Positions 7,809-15,756 of a DNA stretch of 64,000 nucleotides are shown piece after piece. Each line of letters begins with the position of its first letter. Position 1 is the stretch's first letter. The translations under genes and the position numbers were made by a program. The notes under the pieces were generated by a model, which was not told where the DNA came from, ran no database searches, and was given only the letters and a program-made list of their open reading frames with translations. The DNA is from GCA-2731375 sp964590195 (lineage in GTDB: Bacteria > Pseudomonadota > Alphaproteobacteria > GCA-2731375), in NCBI GenBank assembly GCA_964590195.1, contig CAZPWJ010000009.1:1-64000 (forward strand), written 5' to 3'.

Positions 7809-8570
7809 ATGTCCGTTCGCCTGTACGCCATGACCTGTGGTTGGTTGACCATGCCCCTGCACATGTTTCTGGATGGCGAGGAGGGCGAAATCCGTCTGCC
7901 CGTGCCCGCCTATCTGATCGACCACCCAAAGGGTCAGGTGCTGTTCGACAGTGGCTTGCATACGGATATACAGGAACCGGTAAGCAAGCGGGCCCAGATT
8001 ATAACCAAGCATTTCAGCCCGGAATTCAAGGCCGGCGAGGAACTGGGCGCCCGCCTGGAACGCTGCGACGTGGATGTTGAAAAAGTTCGGTATCTGGTGA
8101 ATTCCCACCTGCATTTCGACCATGCCGGCGGCAATTTTCAAGTCAAGAACGCGCAATTGGTGGTGCAAAAGAGGGAATGGCTGGCTGGCCACGACCCGGA
8201 TCTGATGAAGGCCAACGGCTTTGCCCTGGAGGACTATGACCACGGCCATGACCTTAATCTGGTCGATGGCGAGCATGATCTGTTTGGCGACGGCAGCGTG
8301 GTCTGTATTCCCACCTATGGCCACACGCCGGGGCATCAGTCCTTGAAAGTGCGTCTGGGCAGCGGCGATGTGCTGCTGGCGGGCGATGCCTGTTATCTGC
8401 GCCAGACCCTGGAACAACTGCATCTGCCCAAGGTGGTGCATGACAAAGAGGAGATGCTGGAAAGCCTACAGCGCATCCGCGCCCTGCAAACCGCCGGTGC
8501 GCGAATTTTTTACGGCCATGACGCGGATTTCTGGAAAACCGTGCCCCAGGCCCCAGCGGAAGTAATTTAG
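7809..8570 (+). CDS. Metallo-beta-lactamase-fold hydrolase, AHL-lactonase-like
   Basis: A 253-aa metallohydrolase of the N-acyl-homoserine-lactonase-like branch. The dinuclear zinc motif HLHFDHAGGN is near residue 98, the next His is in PTYGHTPGHQS near residue 167, the bridging Asp is in LLAGDACYL near 190, and the last His is in FYGHDADFW near 237. Such enzymes open lactone rings, including quorum-sensing signals, but many homologues act on other esters or lactones. GGGAG precedes the ATG. It ends ten bases before the AhpD-like gene, so the two form an operon. There is no signal peptide, so it is cytoplasmic. Confidence 0.82.
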   Translation: MSVRLYAMTCGWLTMPLHMFLDGEEGEIRLPVPAYLIDHPKGQVLFDSGLHTDIQEPVSKRAQIITKHFSPEFKAGEELGARLERCDVDVEKVRYLVNSHLHFDHAGGNFQVKNAQLVVQKREWLAGHDPDLMKANGFALEDYDHGHDLNLVDGEHDLFGDGSVVCIPTYGHTPGHQSLKVRLGSGDVLLAGDACYLRQTLEQLHLPKVVHDKEEMLESLQRIRALQTAGARIFYGHDADFWKTVPQAPAEVI

Positions 8571-8580
8571 GGAGACCGCC

Positions 8581-9687
8581 ATGATGGAAATCGGTGTCGC
8601 GGGCGAATTGCTGCCCATCCGCGAAAGCCTGGCCCGCGAGGTCGAGGTCGCCTGGGGCCGTCTGGCCAGCCCCGGCACCTGGTGGACGGGGTCGGAACGC
8701 CTGGCCATCGCGGCGGAGGCGCGCCATGCAAAAAATTGCCCCCTGTGCCAACAACGCAAGGCGGCGCTGTCGCCCTATACGGCGGCAGGCGAACATGACA
8801 GCACATCCGACCTGCCGCCGGCGGCAATCGAAGCCATTCACAGGATCGTTACGGATGCGGGCCGAATTACCGAACGTTGGATCCTCTCGCTGATAGAAGG
8901 CGGCGAGATGCCGGTGCTGGAGGAAACCGGATATGTGGAGATCATCGGAGTGATAGCGGTCCTGACGGGCCTGGACAAACTGTACCAGGCCCTGGGCCTG
9001 CCGCCACGGGATCTGCCGGGGGCCATTGCCGGCGAGCCCAGCCGGCAACGACCGCAGGGTGCCAAACGGAACCTGGCCTATGTCTCCACCCTGGCGCCCG
9101 AGGATGTCGGCCCGGAAGATCCAAACCCCTATCCCGTCCATGGCGACAAGAACATCCATCGCGGAGTCAGCCTGGTGCCGCAAGAGGTCTTCAATTTTTT
9201 CGACCTGGATGTGGAGCTGTATTTGAAGGATCACGAGATACGGGATTTCGAGCATGATTTCCGCGCCATCAGCCATGCCCAGATCGAACTGATCGCTGGG
9301 CGAACCTCGGCCCTGAACGGGTGCTATTATTGAACCACTTCCCATTCAGCCCTGCTCCGTGAGAGCGGCAAAAATTCCGGGGAACAATACGATCTTTCCG
9401 CCGTCATGACGGACCAGGGGGCCGTCAACAGCGTGCCCCACGGCGAAGTTCTGATGGCACTGGTCGAGGCAGTGCATGTTGGCGAGGACGCGGCCATGGC
9501 GGAGGCCCGGCGGGCGGTGCGCGAAGCCCTGGGCGATGCCGCCTTTGTCGATGCCTGCGCCACTATTGCCTCGTTCAGCGCAGTGGTGAAAATCGCCGAC
9601 GGCGCCGGTATCCCGCTGGAGGACTATAAGGAGGAAGCCACCCGCGACATGCGGGCGGAGCTATCGATCAACGAATTCCAAAGTTAG
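8581..9687 (+). CDS. AhpD-like peroxidase-fold protein, probable selenoprotein (UGA at 9331-9333)
   Basis: A single reading frame of 368 residues crossed by one TGA at codon 251. Up to the TGA it ends in ELIAGRTSALNGCYY. Beyond it the same frame runs on for 117 residues (starting TTSHSALLRESG, ending SINEFQS), including an AhpD-type tail (ACATIASFSAVVKIADGAGIPL). Glu236, Cys248, the UGA codon (251) and His255 have exactly the spacing of the AhpD catalytic set Glu118, Cys130, Cys133, His137, so Sec would replace the peroxidatic Cys of CxxC. A SECIS-like hairpin lies at 9349-9369. A second CxxC (NCPLCQQ) is near residue 52. The partner reductant and substrate are unknown. The alternative is a nonsense mutation, but the exact placement argues against chance. 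The gene is co-transcribed with the lactonase. Confidence 0.85.
9349..9369 (+). promoter_or_regulatory. Putative bacterial SECIS element
   Basis: GCTC (9354-9357) pairs with GAGC (9363-9366) around the loop CGTGA, and GCC (9349-9351) pairs with GGC (9367-9369), leaving a two-base CT bulge on the 5' side. The loop G at 9359 is about 25 bases after the UGA. A short upper stem with a bulged U and a GU in the loop, 16-37 bases after the UGA, is what SelB recognises in known bacterial SECIS elements. The hairpin lies inside the coding sequence, as expected in bacteria. Confidence 0.72.
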
Positions 9688-9699
9688 GGCGCCAAAAAA

Positions 9700-10359
9700 T
9701 CAGCCCCTGCGCGCTGGCAGGCTGTCCTCTGCGATGAGGCCATGGGGGCCGTAGCTGACGTATGTGATGGCGGCGAAGCGGTTCTTGTGCCGCTGTTCCA
9801 ATTCGCCCTTGCTCCAAAAGGTCGCGCTGGCCATTTCCGCCGCCCGGAACTCAAAGCCGTCATGGGGCTGGATCGCGATATGATGGGGCTTGCCGGTAAC
9901 CGGATTGATGATTGGACTGATATCCGCCTCGAGCACGCCATCGACAACGAAGCGGCCCTTGCGGCCATCGAGATCCCATTCGAACTCAATATCCGCAAAA
10001 ATGGGATCGGGCTCATGCTCGATCGTGGCGCCATAGATGGCGAAACCGGTCGTGGGTTCCTGCTCCTCACCGCCAAAAATCTTAGACAATGCCGCGACCT
10101 GTTCTTCCGTCGCGGACTTGTCGATAATGCTCCACCAGGTACCCTTGCCTTCATGTACAGCGCCGGGCCAACGGAAGACGCCGGCGGTACGCAGGCCATC
10201 CAAGCGGACATCACCGAAATAGCCCTCGGTAATCTCCGTTGCCGTAACGCCCTCGCAGGGCAGACGCGTCGGCGCCGCGTTGAATTCGCAGGGACAGCCA
10301 TAATCACAGCTACAAGCGCCAATTTGCTTGGTTCTGATCATCCAGTCGACGTAAGCCAT
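9700..10359 (-). CDS. DUF1326 domain protein
   Basis: A 219-aa protein of the DUF1326 family. A cysteine-rich N-terminus (IGACSCDYGCPCEFNA, residues about 13-28) resembles a metal site, and the rest is predicted to be beta-rich. The biochemical function is unknown. It converges on the AhpD-like gene with a 12-base gap. No signal peptide is visible. A separate promoter is expected in the 182-base region between it and the divergent SDR gene at 10542. Confidence 0.75.
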   Translation of the reverse strand: MAYVDWMIRTKQIGACSCDYGCPCEFNAAPTRLPCEGVTATEITEGYFGDVRLDGLRTAGVFRWPGAVHEGKGTWWSIIDKSATEEQVAALSKIFGGEEQEPTTGFAIYGATIEHEPDPIFADIEFEWDLDGRKGRFVVDGVLEADISPIINPVTGKPHHIAIQPHDGFEFRAAEMASATFWSKGELEQRHKNRFAAITYVSYGPHGLIAEDSLPARRG

Positions 10360-10541
10360 GAATTTTTGCCTCCCTCTAGCCGGCGACTATAGGTTTGCCA
10401 TGGATATTTTCAATGCCGATTGATGCAAGACCCGGCCCTCTCTTGCCTCTGCTGGCGGGCGGTGTATGTTGCGGCCTTCGGATTTGAATAGGTAACCGCA
10501 ACAGGCGCGCCCCGACGCGCCATGGAGGAGTGGAAGAGATC

Positions 10542-11474
10542 ATGACGGATCAAATCAATGCCGGCGAAATGCTGAAAGACAAAGTTATTCTGGTCACGGG
10601 CGCCGGGCGCGGCGTTGGCCGCGACATCGCCCTTATGGCCGCCAGCCAGGGCGCCAAGGTGATTGTCAATGATCTGGGCGGCCAGGCCGATGGCGAGGGC
10701 GAGGACAAGACCCCGGCCATGGAAGTGGTTGGCGACATCAAGGAAGCCGGCGGCGAGGCCGTGGCCAACTATGGCTCCGTGGCTGATTTCGAAGCCGCAG
10801 AGGCGATGATCCAGCAGGCCGTGGACACCTATGGCAAGATCGACGGCATCGTTAACAATGCCGGCATTCTGCGCGACGTCATCTTCCACAAGATGACCGA
10901 GGAGGAATGGGACATCGTCATCGCCGTGCATCTGAAAGGCTGCTTCAACGTGGCCCGGGCGGCGGCGACACGCTTTCGCGAACAGAAAAGCGGTGCCTTT
11001 GTGCACATGACCTCGACCTCCGGTCTGGTCGGCAACTTCGGCCAGGCCAACTATGCCGCGGCCAAGCTGGGCATCGTCGGTCTGTCCAAGTCACTGGCCC
11101 TGGATATGTCCCGTTTTGGCGTCCGTTCCAACTGCATCTCGCCTTTCGCGTGGAGCCGCCTGATCGGCACCATCCCCATTTCCAACGAGGAAGAAGCCGC
11201 CCGGGTGGAGAAGATCAAGGCCATGACCCCGGCCAAGATCGCGCCCATGGCCGTATTCCTGCTGTCCGATGCAGCCCATGAGGTCACGGCGCAGATCTTT
11301 GGCGTGCGTCACAATGAAATCTTCCTCTTCAACCAGCCGCGCCCGGTCCGCTCGGTACAGCGCACCGAGGGCTGGACGCCGGAGGCCATTGCCGAACACG
11401 CCCTGCCGGCCATGAAGTCGTCCTTCATGGCGCTTGAGCGCAGCGGCGACGTCTTCAGCTGGGACCCGGTCTAA
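10542..11474 (+). CDS. Short-chain dehydrogenase, (3R)-hydroxyacyl-CoA dehydrogenase-like
   Basis: A classical SDR of 310 aa resembling the dehydrogenase domain of peroxisomal multifunctional enzyme type 2. It has the glycine motif TGAGRGVGRD near residue 20, the long insert NDLGGQADGEGEDKTPAME, NNAGILRD near 103, and the Ser-Tyr-Lys triad (MTSTSGLVGNFGQANYAAAK). The C-terminal extension of about 60 residues after the core is typical of that subgroup. The start chosen is ATG 10542; GGAGGAG lies upstream at 10524-10530, and GTG at 10530 is the alternative. A strong terminator follows at 11496, so it is probably monocistronic. The acyl-CoA substrate is unknown. Confidence 0.85.
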   Translation: MTDQINAGEMLKDKVILVTGAGRGVGRDIALMAASQGAKVIVNDLGGQADGEGEDKTPAMEVVGDIKEAGGEAVANYGSVADFEAAEAMIQQAVDTYGKIDGIVNNAGILRDVIFHKMTEEEWDIVIAVHLKGCFNVARAAATRFREQKSGAFVHMTSTSGLVGNFGQANYAAAKLGIVGLSKSLALDMSRFGVRSNCISPFAWSRLIGTIPISNEEEAARVEKIKAMTPAKIAPMAVFLLSDAAHEVTAQIFGVRHNEIFLFNQPRPVRSVQRTEGWTPEAIAEHALPAMKSSFMALERSGDVFSWDPV

Positions 11475-11495
11475 GCCGGACTTAGCCGACGTTAA

Positions 11496-11536
11496 CGCCG
11501 GGCCCGACGCAATTCCGGGCCCGGCGAAACTTTTTT
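11496..11536 (+). terminator. Rho-independent terminator after the SDR gene
   Basis: Perfect 11-base arms CGCCGGGCCCG (11496-11506) and CGGGCCCGGCG (11516-11526) with a 9-base loop, followed by TTTTTT at 11531-11536. It lies 22 bases after the SDR stop and is the clearest terminator in the window. Confidence 0.9.
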
Positions 11537-11545
11537 AGGGACGCT

Positions 11546-11647
11546 CTGAGCGCATTCATTCTTAATGCGCTCGGATTCTTAAGAATCGAGCAATTGAATC
11601 AATTATCCACGTCGCGAGAGCGACTCCGATTAATTGAAAATTGCTCT
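11546..11647 (+). repeat. Structured dispersed intergenic repeat, copy A
   Basis: About 100 bases that recur at 44704-44817 in the same orientation. Contains a 9-base hairpin (GAGCGCATT 11548-11556 with AATGCGCTC 11564-11572), a perfect palindrome GATTCTTAAGAATC (11574-11587), a small hairpin GTCGC-gaga-GCGAC (11611-11624), and an enclosing inverted repeat GAGCAATT (11588-11595) / AATTGCTC (11639-11646). The copies share 19 identical bases (11580-11598) and 13 identical bases (11635-11647). It lies between the SDR terminator and the Ldh_2-type gene. It could be a MITE-like element or a structured RNA. Confidence 0.7.
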
Positions 11648-11666
11648 AATTGGGGTAGGCAAACTG

Positions 11667-12731
11667 ATGACAGATACCGCGCCACGCTATCAGGTAAGCG
11701 AATTGAACCGCTACGCCACGGATTTGTTCACGGCGGCCGGTATGCCAGGCGACCGCGCGGCCATCGTCGCCGAATTGCTGGTCGAGGCCGACGCCATGGG
11801 CCATGACACCCATGGCCTGAACCTGGGCGCGAAATATCTGGATCATTTGCGGACCGGCGTCATGGCGGCAACCGGCGATCCGAAAGTGATCACCGACCGG
11901 GGCGCCACGGTGCTGTGGGACGGCGGCTATCTGTCCGGCGTCTGGCTGACCTGGAAGGCCATTCAAACCGCCTGCGAACGGGCCAAGGAATACGGCACGG
12001 TCACGGTCTCGATCAGGCGTAGCCATCACATCGCCTGTCTGGCGGCCTTTTTGCCCCTGGCGACGGAACAGGGCCTGATGATCACCCTGGCCAGCTCCGA
12101 CCCATCGGTCGCGGCGGTGGCGCCGTTCGGCTCCTACGAACCTAAATTTACACCCAATCCCCTGGCCGTGGGCATTCCCACGACAGGCGATCCCATGCTG
12201 ATCGATATCTCCGCTTCCGCCACCACCATGGGCATGTCCGATCGTATCAAGGACGGCGGCAACCGCCTGCCCGGCCCCTGGCTGATCGACAATCAGGGCC
12301 GAGCCAGCGATGATCCGGCGGTGCTGGAGACCGACCCGCCCGGTGCCTTGCAGCCCCTGGGCGGCCTGGACCGGGGCCACAAGGGCTTTGCCCTGGCTCT
12401 AATGATGGAGGCATTGACCTCCGGCCTGCCCGGCTATGGCCGGGCCGATGGTCCGACCAATTGGGGCGCCGGTGTCTATCTGCAGGTTATCGACCCGGAA
12501 GCCTTCGGCGGCCTGGACAATTTCACCCATCAGACCAGCTGGCTGGCCGAGGCCTGCCGTGCCGCCGCCGTGCCGCCCGGACAGGCCCCGGTGCGCATAC
12601 CCGGCGACGGGGCCCTGGCCCGCAAACGCCAGGCACTGGCCGAAGGCGTGGCGCTGTATTCCACCATCATGGGTGATCTCGCCCCCTGGGGCGAACAGCT
12701 GGGCGTGGCGGCACCGGCTTCGATTGCGTAA
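11667..12731 (+). CDS. Ldh_2-family (malate/L-lactate/sulfolactate-type) NAD(P) dehydrogenase
   Basis: A 354-aa oxidoreductase of the Ldh_2 family, which is unrelated to Rossmann-fold lactate dehydrogenases and acts on 2-hydroxy acids such as malate, (R)-sulfolactate or ureidoglycolate. It shows HDTHGLNLGAKYLDHL near residue 48, the catalytic His region RRSHHIACLAAF near 118, and KGFALALMMEALTSGLPG in the C-terminal half. An in-frame TTG at 11634 would start inside the repeat element, so ATG 11667 is preferred. A second 2-hydroxyacid dehydrogenase of the opposite fold class follows 42 bases downstream, suggesting a shared substrate. The substrate is not known. Confidence 0.82.
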   Translation: MTDTAPRYQVSELNRYATDLFTAAGMPGDRAAIVAELLVEADAMGHDTHGLNLGAKYLDHLRTGVMAATGDPKVITDRGATVLWDGGYLSGVWLTWKAIQTACERAKEYGTVTVSIRRSHHIACLAAFLPLATEQGLMITLASSDPSVAAVAPFGSYEPKFTPNPLAVGIPTTGDPMLIDISASATTMGMSDRIKDGGNRLPGPWLIDNQGRASDDPAVLETDPPGALQPLGGLDRGHKGFALALMMEALTSGLPGYGRADGPTNWGAGVYLQVIDPEAFGGLDNFTHQTSWLAEACRAAAVPPGQAPVRIPGDGALARKRQALAEGVALYSTIMGDLAPWGEQLGVAAPASIA

Positions 12732-12773
12732 GAAAGCAACATTGCAGCAGTATGGATAGGTAAGTAGAGCAAC

Positions 12774-13751
12774 ATGGCAAAACTTTTATTGGCCGGCAGT
12801 TTTCACGCGGACATCTCGACCCTTCTGGACAATCGTCCGGACGTTGAAGTCACCACCATGGTGGAACCCACCGAGCAGGAACTGGCCAATGCCATCCCCG
12901 GCTTTGACGGCCTGGTCATCCGCACCACGCGCTTTGGCGCGGCGGCCTGCGCCAAGGCGGACAAGTTGAAGGTTATCTCCCGCCACGGGGTCGGCTATGA
13001 CAATATAGATGTGGAGGCCGCGACGGCCCACGGCCTGCCCGTGGCCGTGGTGGGCGAGGCGAACTCGAATGCGGTTTGCGAACATGCCTTCATGTTGATG
13101 CTGGCCACGGTCAAGGACGCCCTGCCCCTGGACAACGCGGTGCGCAAACAGGACTACGCCCGGCGCAACGCCATGACCGCTGGCGAGGTCGCGGGCAAGA
13201 CCATTTTGATCGTCGGCTTCGGCCGCATCGGCACCCGCATGGCGCGGCGCTGCGCGGCCTTTGATATGAACATCATCGTGGCCGATCCCTATGTGCCCCG
13301 CCGGGTCATTCAGGGCCATGGTTACGAGTATGTGGAGGATTTCCGCAACGCCCTGGACCGGGCCGATATCCTGACCATGCACCGCCCCGGCAACCATGAC
13401 GGCAGCCCGGTGATGACGGGCCAGGAATTTTCCCGCATGCGCAAGGGTGCGGTGTTGATCAACACAGCGCGGGGCACCTTGCTGGACGAGGACGCCCTGT
13501 ATCAGGCCCTGACCAACGGCCCCCTGGCCGCCGCCGGCCTGGACGTGACCAGGGACGAGCCGCCGGCGGAGGATCTGCCCCTGTTGCAATTGGACAATGT
13601 CCTGTTGAGCCCGCATATCGCCGGCGTCACGCGGGAGGCCTTCCGGGCCATGGGTTTGCAGGCGGTGCAGAATTGCCTGGACGCCTTTGACGGCAAGCTG
13701 GATGATTACTACCTGATCAATCCGGAGGTCATGCAGACGGGCGATGACTGA
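12774..13751 (+). CDS. D-isomer-specific 2-hydroxyacid dehydrogenase
   Basis: A 325-aa NAD-dependent oxidoreductase of the phosphoglycerate/formate dehydrogenase family. Residues seen: the NAD-binding motif ILIVGFGRIGTRMARR near residue 145, the catalytic Arg in INTARGTLLDEDAL near 235, Glu in VTRDEPPAED near 263, and His in LLSPHIAGVTREA near 284. It follows the Ldh_2-type gene and overlaps the HAD phosphatase gene by 8 bases, so the three form an operon. A pair of dehydrogenases from these two families with opposite stereospecificity is known for sulfolactate racemisation (ComC with SlcC). That parallel is only suggestive here. Confidence 0.86.
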   Translation: MAKLLLAGSFHADISTLLDNRPDVEVTTMVEPTEQELANAIPGFDGLVIRTTRFGAAACAKADKLKVISRHGVGYDNIDVEAATAHGLPVAVVGEANSNAVCEHAFMLMLATVKDALPLDNAVRKQDYARRNAMTAGEVAGKTILIVGFGRIGTRMARRCAAFDMNIIVADPYVPRRVIQGHGYEYVEDFRNALDRADILTMHRPGNHDGSPVMTGQEFSRMRKGAVLINTARGTLLDEDALYQALTNGPLAAAGLDVTRDEPPAEDLPLLQLDNVLLSPHIAGVTREAFRAMGLQAVQNCLDAFDGKLDDYYLINPEVMQTGDD

Positions 13752-14385
13752 GGCGACGCGGTATGTGGATAGCGACGGCGTCTGGGTGGAAATCCTGGGC
13801 ACGCCGCGCGCCGCGCCGGCGCTGTTCCTGGACCGGGACGGCGTGGTGGTGGTGGAGACCCGTTATCTGCACGAAGTCGAAAAGACCGAGCTGATCCCCG
13901 GTGCCGGCGAAACCATTGCCCTGGCCAATCAGCGGGGCATCCACGTGGTGCTGGTGACCAACCAGTCCGGTGTTGGCCGCGGCTATTACGGCTGGGCCGA
14001 ATTCCACGCGGTGCAGGAAAAGATCATGGCCGATCTGGCGGCTTTCGGCGCCCGCGTGGATGCGGTCTGCGCCTGCCCCTACCATCCCGACGCCGTGGCC
14101 CCCTATGACCGGGACCATGCGGACCGCAAACCAAACCCCGGCATGTTGTTGAAGGCCACGGCGGCCCTGGATATCCAGTTGGCGCCATCCTGGATCGTCG
14201 GTGATCTGCCGACCGACATGGGCGCCGGGCGCAGCGCCGGCCTGTCGGGCGGACTGCATGTCCTGACCGGTTTCGGCCTTGGCCATCGGGATGCGGCAAT
14301 GGACCATGCCGCCGACGATTTCCAGGTCATCGGCGCCGACAGCATCGACGAGGCCCGCGCCCTGATCCCATTGCTGGCGGACTAA
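13744..14385 (+). CDS. HAD-family histidinol-phosphatase/GmhB-like phosphatase
   Basis: A 213-aa HAD phosphatase of the HisB-N/GmhB group. It has motif I LFLDRDGVVVVE near residue 25, motif II VTNQSGVGRGY near 72, the Lys motif ADRKPNPGMLLK near 124, and motif IV IVGDLPTDMGAG near 150. In GmhB a zinc loop uses CxCxxH plus a second CxC before RKP. Here the first half (CACPYHP) is present but the second Cys pair is replaced (DRDHADRKP), so the zinc site is incomplete. Its start overlaps the upstream dehydrogenase stop, indicating translational coupling. It may dephosphorylate a metabolite of the hydroxyacid operon rather than heptose bisphosphate. Confidence 0.8.
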   Translation: MTEATRYVDSDGVWVEILGTPRAAPALFLDRDGVVVVETRYLHEVEKTELIPGAGETIALANQRGIHVVLVTNQSGVGRGYYGWAEFHAVQEKIMADLAAFGARVDAVCACPYHPDAVAPYDRDHADRKPNPGMLLKATAALDIQLAPSWIVGDLPTDMGAGRSAGLSGGLHVLTGFGLGHRDAAMDHAADDFQVIGADSIDEARALIPLLAD

Positions 14386-14391
14386 AGCGGC

Positions 14392-14769
14392 TCAGATCGC
14401 TTTCGTATTCTCACGCAGCCAGTTTTCCAACGCTTCAAAATTTATTCCGCCGGTTTCGTATAGACGCGACAAGAACCGCCACAACGCATCGGCATCCGCC
14501 GTCAGATCGTAACCATTGATTGTCAGAAACGTGAACATGGCGGCAAAGGCCGTGCGCTTGTTGCCGTCGACAAAGGGATGGTTTTGCGACAGGCTTTCCC
14601 AAAGCGCCGCCGCCTCGGCTATTGCATCCCGATAGTATCCTGACTGTGGCCGAAAAAGGGCTGCTTCAAGCTGGCCCGGATCTCGGATGCCCTCAACGCC
14701 GCCATAGGTCGCGATTTGATCCTCATGAATGGCGAGCACATCCGCCAGGGTCAGATAGTCCCGCTTCAT
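14392..14769 (-). CDS. Doc-type Fic-fold toxin
   Basis: A 125-aa Doc toxin of a type II toxin-antitoxin pair. Doc proteins are Fic-fold kinases that phosphorylate EF-Tu. The active-site motif HPFVDGNKRTAF is near residue 64 and is intact, and the family N-terminus (YLTLADVLAIHEDQI) is present. The start codon overlaps the stop of the upstream antitoxin by four bases (ATGA), the usual arrangement. It ends six bases from the convergent HAD gene. Confidence 0.9.
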   Translation of the reverse strand: MKRDYLTLADVLAIHEDQIATYGGVEGIRDPGQLEAALFRPQSGYYRDAIAEAAALWESLSQNHPFVDGNKRTAFAAMFTFLTINGYDLTADADALWRFLSRLYETGGINFEALENWLRENTKAI

Positions 14770-14993
14770 TTAGCAAGTTTTTCATAGAGGCTGGCATAAC
14801 GCGCATGGCTCTTCTGATACGCCGACATGACATGCTGGCGGGCCTTGCCTTGACGCCGCTCTTCAAGCAGGGCGGTAAGCGCCTCCTCGACGATGGCCTG
14901 AAGCTGGCGGCCTTCATCCTTCGCCAGCATGCGAATATCCGCCAGCACATCCCTGTCGATCTGCGTCGCGAACTTTTCCCTCGTCCGTGCCAT
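14766..14993 (-). CDS. Ribbon-helix-helix-type antitoxin of the Doc pair
   Basis: A 75-aa small protein preceding and overlapping the Doc gene. The N-terminal half (KFATQIDRDVLADIRMLAKD) and the following helix look like a ribbon-helix-helix DNA-binding domain. The C-terminal part (HVMSAYQKSHARYASLYEKLAK) is likely the toxin-binding tail. It probably represses its own promoter in the AT-rich stretch upstream (about 15000-15060). Family identity rests mainly on size, fold pattern and position rather than on a recognised Phd motif. Confidence 0.78.
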   Translation of the reverse strand: MARTREKFATQIDRDVLADIRMLAKDEGRQLQAIVEEALTALLEERRQGKARQHVMSAYQKSHARYASLYEKLAK

Positions 14994-15164
14994 CGCCGCT
15001 CTCCCATGATACAGGAACCAGTTTATCTTCCTATTTCATGATATATCTAGTTTTTTGTAATTTCCAGCAGATGAATTCGCCCACGTTTTGGCCAAATCGA
15101 CACACTTTCTTATAGGCTTGCCGATAGGGTTGGCGTCTTGCTGAGGTAAATGGGAAATCCAAGC

Positions 15165-15710
15165 ATGGCTTCGACCTCCACGGACGCTGGGCTCATCTCG
15201 AACTTGCCCAAGTGGCCGGTTTTCATTCTTACATTGTCCGCATTTCTTCTGACCGGATGCGGCGAAGATAATCCGGTGGAAAAGGCACGGGCCAAGGCTG
15301 CGCAGAAAAACAAGCCGGCGCCGGTCGCCGTCGCATTCGGAACAAATTCCATCGATGAAATTCTGAGAAGTATCCTGCTGCTGAAATTTGACGATCATGC
15401 CGGCATGCAGCAAGTGGTTCGGAACAACGCGGCGGGCTATTGCACCGAAGGTAAACTGGGTGCCGGCATCAACCAGTTGCCCGTGGAAACGACCGCATCG
15501 GAAAGTCGGCGGGAACAATCAAAAACCTTCGCCATGAAAGATGCCCTGCAGGACGCAATGGCGCCCCTGGAAGGAAGATACAGAGCGCAACAGGTGAAGC
15601 AGCTTTTCGCCGGGATATTGCGGTGGAACGGTCAGGCATATATCCGGACCATTGTCATGGGCTGTTTCGTAAAAGTACCCACCGGCAAGAATGCGACGCA
15701 ATCAAACTGA
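15165..15710 (+). CDS. Hypothetical lipoprotein
   Basis: A 181-aa protein with a lipoprotein signal: positively charged start, hydrophobic segment PVFILTLSAFLL and lipobox LLTGC, with the acylated Cys at about residue 32. The mature part has a Lys/Ala-rich stretch (VEKARAKAAQKNKPAP) and two further Cys residues (GYCTEG, VMGCF). No domain is recognised. ATG at 15150 is an alternative start five codons upstream. It diverges from the toxin-antitoxin pair and converges on the CoA-transferase gene. It may be an accessory gene. Confidence 0.6.
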   Translation: MASTSTDAGLISNLPKWPVFILTLSAFLLTGCGEDNPVEKARAKAAQKNKPAPVAVAFGTNSIDEILRSILLLKFDDHAGMQQVVRNNAAGYCTEGKLGAGINQLPVETTASESRREQSKTFAMKDALQDAMAPLEGRYRAQQVKQLFAGILRWNGQAYIRTIVMGCFVKVPTGKNATQSN

Positions 15711-15756
15711 CCGCGGATCTCCAGCCGAATGTTGCGGTGACTATTTACGATACGCG

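Noticed and set aside
9406..9687. Separate 93-aa gene
   Set aside because: It is in the same frame as the AhpD-like gene upstream and is its C-terminal half beyond the UGA; as a separate protein it would lack the active site.
11634..11666. TTG start for the Ldh_2-type gene
   Set aside because: The codons fall inside the repeat element and encode sequence unrelated to the family; ATG 11667 gives the normal N-terminus.
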